Of a stretch of 40,084 nucleotides of DNA, positions 23,687 to 30,748 are shown one piece after another; within the stretch, counting starts at the first letter, position 1; every line of letters starts with the position of its first letter. The stretch spans positions 1 to 40,084 of IMG/VR virus record IMGVR_UViG_3300046740_000180. One strand, given 5' to 3'. Source of the stretch: a virus. The notes under the pieces were generated by a model. That model had not been told where the DNA came from and did not search any database. It worked only from the letters and a program-made list of their open reading frames with translations. Made by a program: the position numbers and the translations under genes.

Positions 23687-24951
23687 TGGCCTACCTAGAC
23701 CAATTCGGAGTTCCGTCTGACGTAAGCCAATCCCTTGGCATGAGTCCGCCGTTCTTGCAGAGCAGGGACGAGGCCGTGTCTAAGCTTGCTAGCCAGAGGG
23801 CGAACAAGTGGCGGCAGGCCCTAGCAGCGTTCGGTACGGGGCTGTCGGCTTCTCTTACTCAGCCTACTGGAGCCGGAGCGTTTGTTGCCGGGCTAGGTGG
23901 TGGCTTGCAGGGCGGAGAGCGATACGCTTCCCAGGAGGACGAACGGCAGTTCGTTAGGAGTCGTCAGGCCCTCGCAGACCAGATTTCTGCAAGGGAGGCT
24001 GCCAATAGGGAAGCAACGCTAGCGGAGACTACGCGCCATAACGTGGCCACAGAAAATATCCGTGAAACCCCTAAGCCCCCGGAGTCTCCGTTCGGCAAGT
24101 TGCCTGACTTTGCCAACCCCGCACTTACCAAGGAACAGCGGGATGCGTTGTATCGCAAGGCAACCTATATTGCTCCGCCCTCTACCGAGAACACCATAGA
24201 CACTTCTACCATCGACAAGCGAACCCTTCGGATGCTCGGCCAGCAGTACAGGATGGGTGGGCCGCAGTCGGTCCCTAGAGTTACCGGTAGAGATTCCGCC
24301 AAATGGATGGCGGCGATTGTGAAGGAGGCCGCAAATCCGACTCCGCTGAGTCCCGGAGAAGCGCCAATGCCTCCTATCATGGCTAGTGCGGCCGACTATC
24401 AGGCCAACCTAGCTTCGTACAAGGAAACCTCCAAGCGTTACCACAATATCAGCGCCTTCGAGAACACGGCGCTAGCCAATTCCGAAAAGGTAGTCATCCC
24501 CTTGCTCGACAAGATTCCAGACACCGGCAATCAGATCGGAAACCAAGTCATGCGTACTGGGGCGTCGATCTTCGGCCACGGCCAAGTTCCAGCGTTCCAG
24601 GCGGCTCGCCAGTCCGTGTTGGCGGAGTTCTCCCGCCTACTCCAGACGGCCAACGCTAGCGGAATCATTACGGACACGGCTCGCAAGGAATTGGAGGCTG
24701 GAATCGGCCCCAATTTCACCAAGCAGCAGATGATTAACGCGCTAGATACTCTAAGGGCCGAGGCTCACAACCGCCGAGTGGCCACAGCGAATGAGCTTAC
24801 GGATATAAGGAATCTTATCGGGTTCGATCCCGCCTCTGGGCTACCCAATCCGAACGATAACCTAGCTAATCCTGCCAATCCACAGTCCGCCACAACTGCG
24901 GCACCGGACGTGGTTTGGAAACTAGTCAACGGGAAGTTGGTGAAGGAATAG
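23686..24951 (+). CDS. Internal (ejection-type) virion protein
   Basis: A 421-aa protein with a Gly-rich hydrophobic segment near residue 50-80 (FGTGLSASLTQPTGAGAFVAGLGGGLQGG), then long charged helices and a C-terminal coiled-coil-like part (ARKELEAGIGPNFTKQQMINALDTLRAEAHNRRVATANELTDIRNLIGFDP). The DFAN/FTKQQ arrangement is common in podovirus DNA-injection proteins. GTG overlaps the previous TAG. No enzymatic motif is visible. Confidence 0.76.
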   Translation: MAYLDQFGVPSDVSQSLGMSPPFLQSRDEAVSKLASQRANKWRQALAAFGTGLSASLTQPTGAGAFVAGLGGGLQGGERYASQEDERQFVRSRQALADQISAREAANREATLAETTRHNVATENIRETPKPPESPFGKLPDFANPALTKEQRDALYRKATYIAPPSTENTIDTSTIDKRTLRMLGQQYRMGGPQSVPRVTGRDSAKWMAAIVKEAANPTPLSPGEAPMPPIMASAADYQANLASYKETSKRYHNISAFENTALANSEKVVIPLLDKIPDTGNQIGNQVMRTGASIFGHGQVPAFQAARQSVLAEFSRLLQTANASGIITDTARKELEAGIGPNFTKQQMINALDTLRAEAHNRRVATANELTDIRNLIGFDPASGLPNPNDNLANPANPQSATTAAPDVVWKLVNGKLVKE

Positions 24952-26093
24952 TGAATGTAAGGGGTCCCGACGGCCTGATCCATCAATTCCCAGAGGGCAC
25001 TACGGCGGCCCAAATCAGCGCGGCTTTCGCCGGGGAGTCTAAGCAGAACGGATTTACCCCAGACATCTTCAAGGGAAGCCCATTCACCGCTCCCCTGGCC
25101 AACGAGGCCATTAGAAAAGCACTACCTGCGGCTGGGGCCATTACTGGAAGCGTGGTGGGATCGCCATTTGGCCTACCCGGGATGGTCTACGGCGCGGCTG
25201 CTGGCGGAGCAGCTGGAGAAGGGGCCAGACAGGCATTCAGCGGAGAAAAGATCGACCCTATGGCCGTCGCCCACGAAGGGGCAGGCCAGGGCCTCCTAGA
25301 GGCTGGTGGGCAGGCCCTAGTCGGTCCGGCAGCATTCCTGGGTAGGTCTATTATGCGTGGTGCCGTTAGGGCGTCCCCCTCGATTCAATACCAATTCCCG
25401 GGCTACCTAGAGGAGATTCAGAAGGGCGGCTGGCTGGCAACTAAGAAGGGTGCGGCTGGAGCGGAGGCGGCAAGGGCGGCGTCTGGCCAGAACACCAAGG
25501 GGCTTCTACAGGGAGCCGAGAACAGCGGGACCATGTTCAATTCCGGTCCTGTCACCCAGCCGGTCAACGATTTGCTTGGCCAGTACTCGCTTGAGAACTC
25601 AAAAAAGGCCGTAATCACTAAGGAACTTCAGGATTGGCTAGCCCAATACGGCGGGGACATCACGCCGACTCAACTTCAGGAACTCAAGCAAGTCGCCCAG
25701 AAGAATGCAGCCCCCACCTTCTCCATGACAAACGAGGGAGTAAAGCCTGAGGCCCTGAACGCATCACAGCAATTTTGGGCCGCGCTTCGTCGTGGCGCTC
25801 ACGACCAACTAGACCTTGTGCCTGGAGTCAGCGCCAGCGATGCTAGGACGCAAGCACTCATGGGCGCAGAGGACGCGCTTCAGGCTGCGGCATCGAGGCA
25901 TGCCACGCCCCCAAACATCTTGAATCCGTCAACATGGCTTCCGTTCGGGAGGCAGACCGCATCCTTCACGGCCAGAATGATTAGCCATCCTGGCTTCCAG
26001 CAACTAATAAAGCAGTCGCCGCGTCTGGCGGCAGAACTTTTAACCCAATCCTTGAACTCGTCAGCACCAGCCGACGCTACTAGTGGCCGATAA
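24951..26093 (+). CDS. Ejection-type protein with glycine zipper
   Basis: A 380-aa protein with GTG overlapping the previous TAG (TAGTG). The N-terminal GPDGLIHQFPEGTTAAQISAAF is a short motif frequent at the start of phage internal virion proteins. Residues 60-100 are a glycine zipper (AGAITGSVVGSPFGLPGMVYGAAAGGAAGEGARQAF) able to insert in membranes. The rest is helical. It is probably part of the conduit through which DNA enters the cell. Inference rests on layout and composition. Confidence 0.76.
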   Translation: MNVRGPDGLIHQFPEGTTAAQISAAFAGESKQNGFTPDIFKGSPFTAPLANEAIRKALPAAGAITGSVVGSPFGLPGMVYGAAAGGAAGEGARQAFSGEKIDPMAVAHEGAGQGLLEAGGQALVGPAAFLGRSIMRGAVRASPSIQYQFPGYLEEIQKGGWLATKKGAAGAEAARAASGQNTKGLLQGAENSGTMFNSGPVTQPVNDLLGQYSLENSKKAVITKELQDWLAQYGGDITPTQLQELKQVAQKNAAPTFSMTNEGVKPEALNASQQFWAALRRGAHDQLDLVPGVSASDARTQALMGAEDALQAAASRHATPPNILNPSTWLPFGRQTASFTARMISHPGFQQLIKQSPRLAAELLTQSLNSSAPADATSGR

Positions 26094-26106
26094 TGGGGGG
26101 AGAACG

Positions 26107-26271
26107 CTGGAGGCAATTCTAGCAAACATCGGGGTTGGAGTTATCGCTGCCGCATTCGGAGTCTGGGCCGGAGTCCAAGTCCACTCATCGCAGATCGAGG
26201 ACATCAAGCACCGCCTGGACCGTATCGAGTCCAAGGTTGATCGGCTGATCGAGCGCAAGATTGAAACCTAG
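26107..26271 (+). CDS. Membrane protein with C-terminal coiled coil, probable lysis accessory
   Basis: A 54-aa protein (from CTG) with one hydrophobic span (ILANIGVGVIAAAFGVWAGV) followed by a charged amphipathic helix (IEDIKHRLDRIESKVDRLIERKIET). This resembles holin-partner or spanin-like proteins, in reversed order to XhlA. The CTG lies 4 bases after GGGGGGAGA. An in-frame GTG at 26083 has no SD and overlaps the previous gene, so CTG is preferred. It overlaps the transglycosylase start by 11 bases. Confidence 0.7.
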   Translation: MEAILANIGVGVIAAAFGVWAGVQVHSSQIEDIKHRLDRIESKVDRLIERKIET

Positions 26272-26761
26272 CGACCGCTTCGACTCAATGCTCCAGTACT
26301 ACAGCGAACGTGCTGGCCTCCCCTGGGCGCTAGTGAAGCGCCAGATGATGCAGGAGAGTGGCGGGAACCCCGATGCCGAGTCAGGAGCAGGTGCGATTGG
26401 CCTGCTACAACTGATGTCTGGCACGGCCCAGGAAGTCGGCTGTTTAGACCGACGTAATCCCGACCACAACCTGAGAGGCGGGACCGAGTACTTGGCCCGC
26501 CAACTCGCAAACGTGAAACTTCTACTGCACGGAGTAGCTCCAGTTTCGGACGACGACTACCTTCGCATGGCACTCGCCTCGTACAACGGGGGGTACGGCT
26601 ACGTCCGTGCAGCGATTAAATTGGCCCTCGTACCCGGCCAACCCCTCACTTGGGTCCAAGTCGCTTCCCTGCTCCCCCAGGCCGAAGTACGAGGGAAGAA
26701 GCCAGACGTGAAGCAGATCACCGACTACGTAGCCCGAATCCTACCTCCATCGAACCCATAA
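26261..26761 (+). CDS. Lytic transglycosylase / endolysin (SLT fold)
   Basis: A 166-aa goose-lysozyme/SLT-type domain. The catalytic Glu is in MMQESGGNP (about residue 32), followed by GAIGLLQLMSGTA and ASYNGGYGYVRAA, the standard SLT motifs. It cleaves the glycan strands of peptidoglycan. There is no signal peptide, so it needs a holin or is carried in the virion. It starts at TTG inside the preceding membrane gene. Beside membrane-protein genes it is the likely endolysin. A virion-borne role is possible, since it follows the ejection genes. Confidence 0.88.
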   Translation: MKPSDRFDSMLQYYSERAGLPWALVKRQMMQESGGNPDAESGAGAIGLLQLMSGTAQEVGCLDRRNPDHNLRGGTEYLARQLANVKLLLHGVAPVSDDDYLRMALASYNGGYGYVRAAIKLALVPGQPLTWVQVASLLPQAEVRGKKPDVKQITDYVARILPPSNP

Positions 26762-26863
26762 AGCGATACATGCGCCAATGAACATTCCAATGGCGAACCC
26801 AATAAGGGTTCCAACGGCTGCGACGACTCCGGCCGCTACCTCCGCCGCCAAATCCATAGCCAT
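26741..26863 (-). CDS. Tiny antisense membrane protein (tentative)
   Basis: A 40-aa product, MAMDLAAEVAAGVVAAVGT followed by LIGFAIGMFIGACIALWVRWR. It is a single glycine-zipper membrane span with a basic tail, encoded opposite the end of the transglycosylase and the short gap after it. No clear SD is seen. It could be a small holin or holin inhibitor in the lysis cluster. Protein-like composition is the only support. Confidence 0.4.
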   Translation of the reverse strand: MAMDLAAEVAAGVVAAVGTLIGFAIGMFIGACIALWVRWR

Positions 26864-26913
26864 GCAAGGGTCACAATCGCTGTCGGCATCGTACCCAGGA
26901 GACTTCTAGTCAT

Positions 26914-27234
26914 ATGCCTCCTATCAAGAAGGGCCGCCCCGTAAAACTCAAGGTCGGGGACTACGTTGTCTGCCATTGGCTCGACACCGTTTCCTACGGG
27001 CGAACCTCAAGGCCAGACGATCAACTCATCCTAGCCGAGTTTCTCACTTACGGCGTCGTCTCCCACATGAACAATGTACGTATAGTGGTAAGGACGGAAG
27101 AGGAAGTCACTCCACACCCCATCACCGAGGACGTAGGGGAGTACCGTAAGGTGATGGAGCCGGTACTGATACCACTCGGCTGCATTTCCAAGATAACGGT
27201 CCTCAAACCTTTCGGGGAAGCGTTTGCAGGCTGA
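26914..27234 (+). CDS. Small unknown protein, KOW/SH3-like
   Basis: A 106-aa protein with an ATG start; AGGAG lies 12 bases ahead, a little far. It has RPVKLKVGDYVVCHWLDTVSYG near the start, and strands through the remainder, suggesting an SH3-like beta barrel. No family was recognised. It converges with the next leftward gene and overlaps it by 32 bases. Confidence 0.68.
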   Translation: MPPIKKGRPVKLKVGDYVVCHWLDTVSYGRTSRPDDQLILAEFLTYGVVSHMNNVRIVVRTEEEVTPHPITEDVGEYRKVMEPVLIPLGCISKITVLKPFGEAFAG

Positions 27235-27496
27235 GTTCATCCATTTCCTCCAAAACCTTCTTGCTTCTCCATCCGTCCCTGTGGCTACGGTCTAGGAACT
27301 TGCGCGGCCTGTTGCGATCATCGAACTTGTTGAACTCGGTACCGCAGCCGCAGGCGCACTTGACTAGCTCCACGAACCGCTTCCTACCAATGCTGATGTC
27401 GCTGAACCCGTAGGTCTTGCAAGCGAAGCAAAGGCCGCCGTCCATCATCGTAGGCGAAGACTGAAACCCGCATTTAGAGCAACGTACAGGATTCAC
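27203..27496 (-). CDS. Small double zinc-motif protein
   Basis: A 97-aa protein on the opposite strand to its neighbours. It holds CSKCG...CFAC (a zinc ribbon near residues 6-28) and then KCACGCGTEFNKFDDRNRPRKFLDRSHRDGW, a motif often found in small phage proteins related to HNH-type zinc folds. The GTG start follows a G-run SD (TTGGGGGG). It could bind nucleic acid; no nuclease residues were established. It splits the rightward lysis genes, suggesting separate insertion. Confidence 0.75.
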   Translation of the reverse strand: MNPVRCSKCGFQSSPTMMDGGLCFACKTYGFSDISIGRKRFVELVKCACGCGTEFNKFDDRNRPRKFLDRSHRDGWRSKKVLEEMDELSLQTLPRKV

Positions 27497-27521
27497 CAAA
27501 CCCCCCAACGAAAGGACTAAC

Positions 27522-27701
27522 GTGGATAAGATTCTCCTTAACTGGCGTACCACGCTTCTCGGTGTTCTCGCTGTTCTCGCTGCCCTCGTGCCCCCTCTCC
27601 GCGACTGGATCACCGCCACGACTCATATCGACATCTCGGCGATCCTCGCTCTCATCATTGGCGTCATGGGCGCTCTCGCCAAGGACTCGCACACCGCGTG
27701 A
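27522..27701 (+). CDS. Holin-like membrane protein
   Basis: A 59-aa protein with a GTG start behind AAAGGA. It has two hydrophobic spans: TTLLGVLAVLAALVPPL and ISAILALIIGVMGALAK, separated by a short loop, with a small polar tail. This is the size and topology of class II phage holins, which time lysis by opening the inner membrane to the endolysin. The transglycosylase lies about 760 bases upstream. It is coupled to the next small gene (GTGA overlap). Confidence 0.72.
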   Translation: MDKILLNWRTTLLGVLAVLAALVPPLRDWITATTHIDISAILALIIGVMGALAKDSHTA

Positions 27702-27853
27702 AACTACGCAAACTACTCCACTACGTTGCCGCGCTTGGCCCCGCCGTCTTGCGGTTGGTAGGAGTCAAGAAGAACACCGTCGCGGCAGACGTAGTGGAAG
27801 TCGCCCAAGAAGCGGACAAAGTGCTACCCCCGGAAGGTGATGCAAAGAAGTAA
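27698..27853 (+). CDS. Small amphipathic protein after the holin
   Basis: A 51-aa protein with GTG in a GTGA overlap. It begins MKLRKLLHYVAALGPAVLRLVGV (basic then hydrophobic) and continues with an acidic helix (ADVVEVAQEADKVLPPEGDAKK). It could be membrane-associated and part of the lysis set, such as a holin partner. No family was recognised. Confidence 0.66.
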   Translation: MKLRKLLHYVAALGPAVLRLVGVKKNTVAADVVEVAQEADKVLPPEGDAKK

Positions 27854-27868
27854 CCCGGAGATAACCGA

Positions 27869-28522
27869 ATGAACCCTGCCACTATGCCGAAGGCGGAGAT
27901 TGTGTCTCGTCTCCGCTTTCGCTGTCCCCACCGCCACAACGGTCTTGAGCATCATCGCTGTTACGACTCCATCCACAACACAGAGCGTATAGGATTCCTC
28001 GACATCGAGGCCACCAGTCTCAATGCCTCGTTCGGCTACATGCTCTCTTACTGCATAAAGCCCCTCGACAAGCCGGTTGTAAAGCGCCCGATCTCTTCCG
28101 GGGAAATCCGGGGCCTCACGTTCGACAAGCGCCTGTGCAAGCAACTGCTTGAAGACCTGGGCGATTACGACAGGCTCGTGACCTACTACGGCACCGGCTA
28201 CGACTTGCCATTCATCAGAACCCGATGCCTCACGCACGGCCTCGACTTCCCTCCGATGGGTAGCATCTTCCACACCGACGTTTACTACGCGGTCAAGTCC
28301 AAGCTCCGGCTCCATCGCAATCGGATGGAGGTTGCATGCGACCAGTTTGGTATCGAATCCAAGGGTCATCGTCTGACTCCGAAGGTCTGGCAGGAGGCCC
28401 AGGCGGGCCACAAGACCGCCATCGACTACGTTCTCCAGCACAACATCGAGGATGTCATATCCCTGGAAGCTCTGTGGAAGAAGATGGCTGGTCACTTTCG
28501 GACGAACAAGACTTCAGCGTAG
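27869..28522 (+). CDS. DEDD-type 3'-5' exonuclease (YprB-like RNase H fold)
   Basis: A 217-aa protein. FLDIEATSL (D45, E47) is Exo I. YYGTGYDLPFI (D112) is Exo II. The C-terminal YVLQHNIEDVISLE is Exo III. Together they give the DEDD metal site of 3'-5' exonucleases in the RNase_H_2/YprB group. A Cys/His segment (CPHRHNGLEHHRC, residues 19-31) precedes the domain and may bind zinc. It probably trims or degrades DNA, complementing RecT and the resolvase. It has an ATG start with GGAGATAACCG ahead. Confidence 0.86.
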   Translation: MNPATMPKAEIVSRLRFRCPHRHNGLEHHRCYDSIHNTERIGFLDIEATSLNASFGYMLSYCIKPLDKPVVKRPISSGEIRGLTFDKRLCKQLLEDLGDYDRLVTYYGTGYDLPFIRTRCLTHGLDFPPMGSIFHTDVYYAVKSKLRLHRNRMEVACDQFGIESKGHRLTPKVWQEAQAGHKTAIDYVLQHNIEDVISLEALWKKMAGHFRTNKTSA

Positions 28523-28670
28523 CGTTACAGTCGGGCCAGTCCTCGCAGATAGGCCAGGCCAAGAGGGGGCCAGAATCTCCGCCCTCGTTCTCCCAGTCCA
28601 TCGGCTCCCCGTTCACGTCGCAGACAACTTGCCGCCCACACCTGCACTTCCAGATAGGAGTTTCCGTCAT
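28455..28670 (-). CDS. Small Cys-rich protein, last gene of the leftward operon
   Basis: A 71-aa protein with WKCRCGRQVVCDVNGEPMDWENEGG and WPICEDWPDCNATLKSC, a likely zinc site. Its ATG, behind GAGGGGGAGG, shares bases with the ATG of the rightward neighbour (CATG). Its 3' end overlaps the exonuclease gene by 68 bases. No family was recognised. Because of the double overlap its reality is less sure than that of the neighbour. Confidence 0.58.
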   Translation of the reverse strand: MTETPIWKCRCGRQVVCDVNGEPMDWENEGGDSGPLLAWPICEDWPDCNATLKSCSSESDQPSSSTELPGI

Positions 28671-28887
28671 GCCCTCCCCCTCTTGCTACTGCGGCGTACC
28701 GAAGATTGTTGAACCCGACGGCCAAGAATGGTGCCCGGCGTGCCAATCTCCTGCCATTCTGACCAAGAACTGTACGGTCCCCACTGAAGGCAGTGGTAGA
28801 ATTGTGCGGTCCAAGACCGGGCGATATACCCTTGTGTCGTCAGACGGTACAGAAGTGCAAGTTGGCTCATATCCTAGCCCTGACTAG
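28669..28887 (+). CDS. Small zinc-ribbon protein
   Basis: A 72-aa protein, MPSPSCYCGVPKIVEPDGQ then EWCPACQSPAILTKNC. The CxCG...CPAC pair is a zinc ribbon, followed by a beta hairpin (SKTGRYTLVSSDGTEVQV). ATG lies 8 bases after TAGGAG. Its start overlaps the start of the leftward gene, and its end overlaps the end of another leftward gene by 14 bases. The role is unknown. Confidence 0.68.
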   Translation: MPSPSCYCGVPKIVEPDGQEWCPACQSPAILTKNCTVPTEGSGRIVRSKTGRYTLVSSDGTEVQVGSYPSPD

Positions 28888-29185
28888 CGATCTCCCGCAG
28901 GCGCTTGGCTAGATGCTCCAACCCGCGAGCCTGGGATTCGACATCCTCCGCAATCGCTTCGATCTTCTCCCTACGCTCGGCTCGCTCCGCTTCAAGATGC
29001 TCGTTCGCGTCGCAGCACTTGTTGTACGACTCAATGACGATGGCGTGCTTCTCGGCCCATGAACGGTCCTCGGCCCGCTCGCGCTCCAGCGCGGCCTTGA
29101 GGCGGACGCTCCTAGCCTCGTCCAGCCCGTATTCGTCAACCTCCGCCAGCACGTCGCCCACCGTCTCCTGCTTCTCGTCGGTCAC
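28874..29185 (-). CDS. Coiled-coil protein
   Basis: A 103-aa highly charged helical protein. VRLKAALERERAEDRSWAEKHAIVIESYNKC and HLEAERAERREKIEAIAEDVESQARGLEHLAKRLREI form a long coiled coil with two adjacent Cys in the middle. GTG is set by the GTGA overlap with the upstream gene. No family was recognised; it may be a scaffold or inhibitor in early infection. Confidence 0.75.
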   Translation of the reverse strand: MTDEKQETVGDVLAEVDEYGLDEARSVRLKAALERERAEDRSWAEKHAIVIESYNKCCDANEHLEAERAERREKIEAIAEDVESQARGLEHLAKRLREIASQG

Positions 29186-29397
29186 CGCTTCTCCCCCTTC
29201 TTGGCCTTCGGCTTCTTGCCGTCGATTGTTCTGAGCAGGTAATCAAAACACTCGCACCATAGGTCGATGGTTTTATCTTCAAGTGGCAGCAGAACGAAGG
29301 CTGCCTTCATTACCCTAATCTGGTCCCTTGCGGGCATACCGGCCAGCAGCTGGAATGATCTGATGCGCTTGCCTTCCGCCTTCACCGTCCGCTTCAT
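29182..29397 (-). CDS. Small early protein
   Basis: A 71-aa basic protein starting at ATG in an ATGA overlap. MKRTVKAEGKRIRSFQLLAG is followed by a helical segment and ends DGKKPKAKKGEKR. The same PKAKKGEKR-like end (EAKKGEKR) closes the protein at 30166-30402, and both are followed by a GTG start, so the two gene ends share an origin. Function unknown. Confidence 0.74.
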   Translation of the reverse strand: MKRTVKAEGKRIRSFQLLAGMPARDQIRVMKAAFVLLPLEDKTIDLWCECFDYLLRTIDGKKPKAKKGEKR

Positions 29398-29705
29398 TGG
29401 TAAGCCGCCTCCAGCGCGGCGATCCAGCCGCGTAGGTGAATCTCGGCCTGAGTCACGTTCTCGCTGGCCCAATTCTGTGGCAGCGGGCACACCTTCATCT
29501 CCTCCACCACCTCCCGCACTTCGGGCGGCATGACGCGGCGAGAGTTCCATGCCTGAATCGGAATCGGCCCGTTATGCGGCCGAAAGCAATACAGTTGACA
29601 CTCCCTATCAGAGCAGGCCACCTCATCCACCACGCGCTCAGGCGACAACCGAACAGTTATCTCCATAGCTGGCGATCTGCACCACGGACACGGTTTCAAT
29701 TCCAC
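29394..29705 (-). CDS. Lar-like zinc-ribbon protein
   Basis: A 103-aa protein beginning VELKPCPWCRSPAMEI with a second pair (VACSDRECQLYC) and then AIQAWNSR-like PIPIQAWNSR, the arrangement of Lar-family restriction-alleviation proteins. Those modulate host type I restriction, and many phage members are uncharacterised. The C-terminal 45 residues are helical. GTG at 29705 is chosen because the Lar motif begins there and GGAGCGAGAGAC precedes it. A longer frame upstream runs through a structured RNA region and is less likely. Confidence 0.72.
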   Translation of the reverse strand: MELKPCPWCRSPAMEITVRLSPERVVDEVACSDRECQLYCFRPHNGPIPIQAWNSRRVMPPEVREVVEEMKVCPLPQNWASENVTQAEIHLRGWIAALEAAYQ

Positions 29706-29734
29706 GTCTCTCGCTCCTTCCTCTGGGTGAAACA

Positions 29735-29839
29735 GGGTGCCGTGGCGGCCGGAGCAATCAGCCGCGAGATCGCCTAGCCGCTTCTGGCGTAACCCCCGAG
29801 ACGAAACTCGGGCTCTCGCTGCACGCTCCCACGGCACCC
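29735..29839 (-). ncRNA. Structured leader region with an 11-bp closing stem
   Basis: Bases 29735-29745 and 29829-29839 form a perfect 11-bp inverted repeat (GGGTGCCGTGG / CCACGGCACCC) enclosing about 83 bases that contain a second hairpin (CCCGAG, 6-base loop, CTCGGG). It lies just upstream of the Lar-like gene on its strand, so it may be a regulatory leader or a small RNA. It matches no riboswitch known to me. Confidence 0.45.
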
Positions 29840-29876
29840 ATTCAATCTAGGCGGCGGGCCGGGCCGGACCGTTGCC

Positions 29877-29913
29877 GGGTTTAGGTGACGTGCGTCGCTG
29901 CGTCGTCAAACCC
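29877..29913. other. Inverted repeat in the 29706-29998 non-coding gap
   Basis: GGGTT and AACCC flank TGACG and CGTCA, giving a two-part stem with a small bulge. Together with the structured region beside it, this fills most of the only long gap (293 bases) inside the leftward operon. No convincing coding frame or tRNA is seen there. Confidence 0.4.
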
Positions 29914-29998
29914 TACCGCGCCCTTGTGTGGCCCCGTTCTGCCGTTACTGCCCGCAGACGTGAGCCGCTGTTCGCTGACACACCTGCCGCCGCCGCCC

Positions 29999-30169
29999 TT
30001 ATCGCTTCGCTACTTCGATCTCCTGCCAGAAGTCGGCGTTGTATCCCTTCGGGAGCCTGGCTTCGTAGCGCCCACACTTCTGGCAGCGTCGATACATGCC
30101 GCCCAACTCCGACAGGCTCCAACCAGACGGCTCAGGTACAAGCCTCCACTTGTGCCAGCACCATTTCAC
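29999..30169 (-). CDS. Small zinc-binding early protein
   Basis: A 56-aa protein from GTG in a GTGA overlap. CWHKW...CQKCGRYEARLP supplies Cys/His ligands typical of a small zinc ribbon. The aromatic/Gly content (WSLSELGGMYRR) is that of compact phage zinc proteins that bind host factors. No family was recognised. Confidence 0.74.
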   Translation of the reverse strand: MKWCWHKWRLVPEPSGWSLSELGGMYRRCQKCGRYEARLPKGYNADFWQEIEVAKR

Positions 30170-30402
30170 CGCTTCTCCCCCTTCTTGGCCTCCGGCGCGA
30201 GACGGTCGGCAAAGTCGTAGGCGAATGCTTGGTATGGCATACGCCAATGGCTTCCGTGCGCTCTCGCGTCCCTCGCCACGGCCTCGACCGCGGCGCGGAT
30301 GGAGGCGATCTCGTTCAAGAACACTTCCTCCATGACGTGCTGTTCCAGCGCCTTGAGCCGTTCCGCCACGCTCGGCTTGCGCGGCACGCTAGGGGCGGTC
30401 AT
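30166..30402 (-). CDS. Small helical early protein (MTAPSVP module A)
   Basis: A 78-aa protein, MTAPSVPRKPSVAERLKALEQ followed by helices and ending EAKKGEKR. Its start region and first codons are identical over 27 bases to those of the neighbouring gene at 30605, although the proteins differ after about seven residues. ATG is set by an ATGA overlap. Function unknown. Confidence 0.75.
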   Translation of the reverse strand: MTAPSVPRKPSVAERLKALEQHVMEEVFLNEIASIRAAVEAVARDARAHGSHWRMPYQAFAYDFADRLAPEAKKGEKR

Positions 30403-30407
30403 GGCTT
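30381..30407. repeat. 27-bp direct repeat spanning a start codon, copy 1
   Basis: These 27 bases are identical to 30584-30610 and cover the leftward ATG, the seven codons after it and five bases ahead. The repeat links two otherwise unrelated early genes. Confidence 0.85.
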
Positions 30408-30605
30408 GCCACCCTGCTGCTTTCGTCGGTTTCTGGCGTGACGTATGAGCGCCTGCGTCCAGAGTCGGCCAAGTTCGCGGCATCCGACATCGGACAGGGA
30501 AGCAACATCGAGAGTCGCGCCGCTGTCGGTTTTCAGGAAGTTAGGCAGCGTCGGTATATGCACCGGCTCGGAGCGCAACTTGAGCGGCACGCTAGGGGCG
30601 GTCAT
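30399..30605 (-). CDS. Small early protein (MTAPSVP module B)
   Basis: A 68-aa basic protein beginning MTAPSVPLKLRSEPVHIPTL and ending with a basic helix (LWTQALIRHARNRRKQQGGKP). It shares its translation start module with the next gene downstream. ATG is coupled to the upstream stop by an ATGA overlap. Function unknown; the basic end could contact nucleic acid. Confidence 0.74.
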   Translation of the reverse strand: MTAPSVPLKLRSEPVHIPTLPNFLKTDSGATLDVASLSDVGCRELGRLWTQALIRHARNRRKQQGGKP

Positions 30606-30610
30606 GGCTT
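30584..30610. repeat. 27-bp direct repeat spanning a start codon, copy 2
   Basis: This is the partner of the repeat at 30381-30407. It is centred on the same MTAPSVP start of the adjacent gene, 203 bases away. Confidence 0.85.
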
Positions 30611-30748
30611 CGGTCCCCTGCAAGACAGTTCGCGCCATCCCCACACGATGAACGCGGCCACCACAGCGGCCACGCCAAGCGCGAGGGACCACATTGCGAT
30701 TACCATAGCCCAGGAAAGAAGGGTGTCGGTCAATGGAGTTGCGGTCAT
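30602..30748 (-). CDS. Small membrane protein
   Basis: A 48-aa protein starting MTATPLTDTLLSWAMVIAMW with one long hydrophobic span (WAMVIAMWSLALGVAAVVAAFIVWGW) and a short basic tail. It is bounded by ATGA overlaps on both sides. It is probably an inner-membrane protein made early, and could act in superinfection exclusion, though nothing specific shows this. Confidence 0.72.
   Translation of the reverse strand: MTATPLTDTLLSWAMVIAMWSLALGVAAVVAAFIVWGWRELSCRGPKP

Noticed and set aside
24819-24832. tRNA T-loop-like sequence GGGTTCGATCCC
   Set aside because: It lies in frame inside a conserved-looking virion gene, and no acceptor, D or anticodon arms surround it.
29706-29837. N-terminal extension of the Lar-like protein from 29837
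   Set aside because: The extra residues are Arg-rich and low in protein character, the region is strongly structured, and the Lar motif begins at the GTG at 29705 with a good SD.
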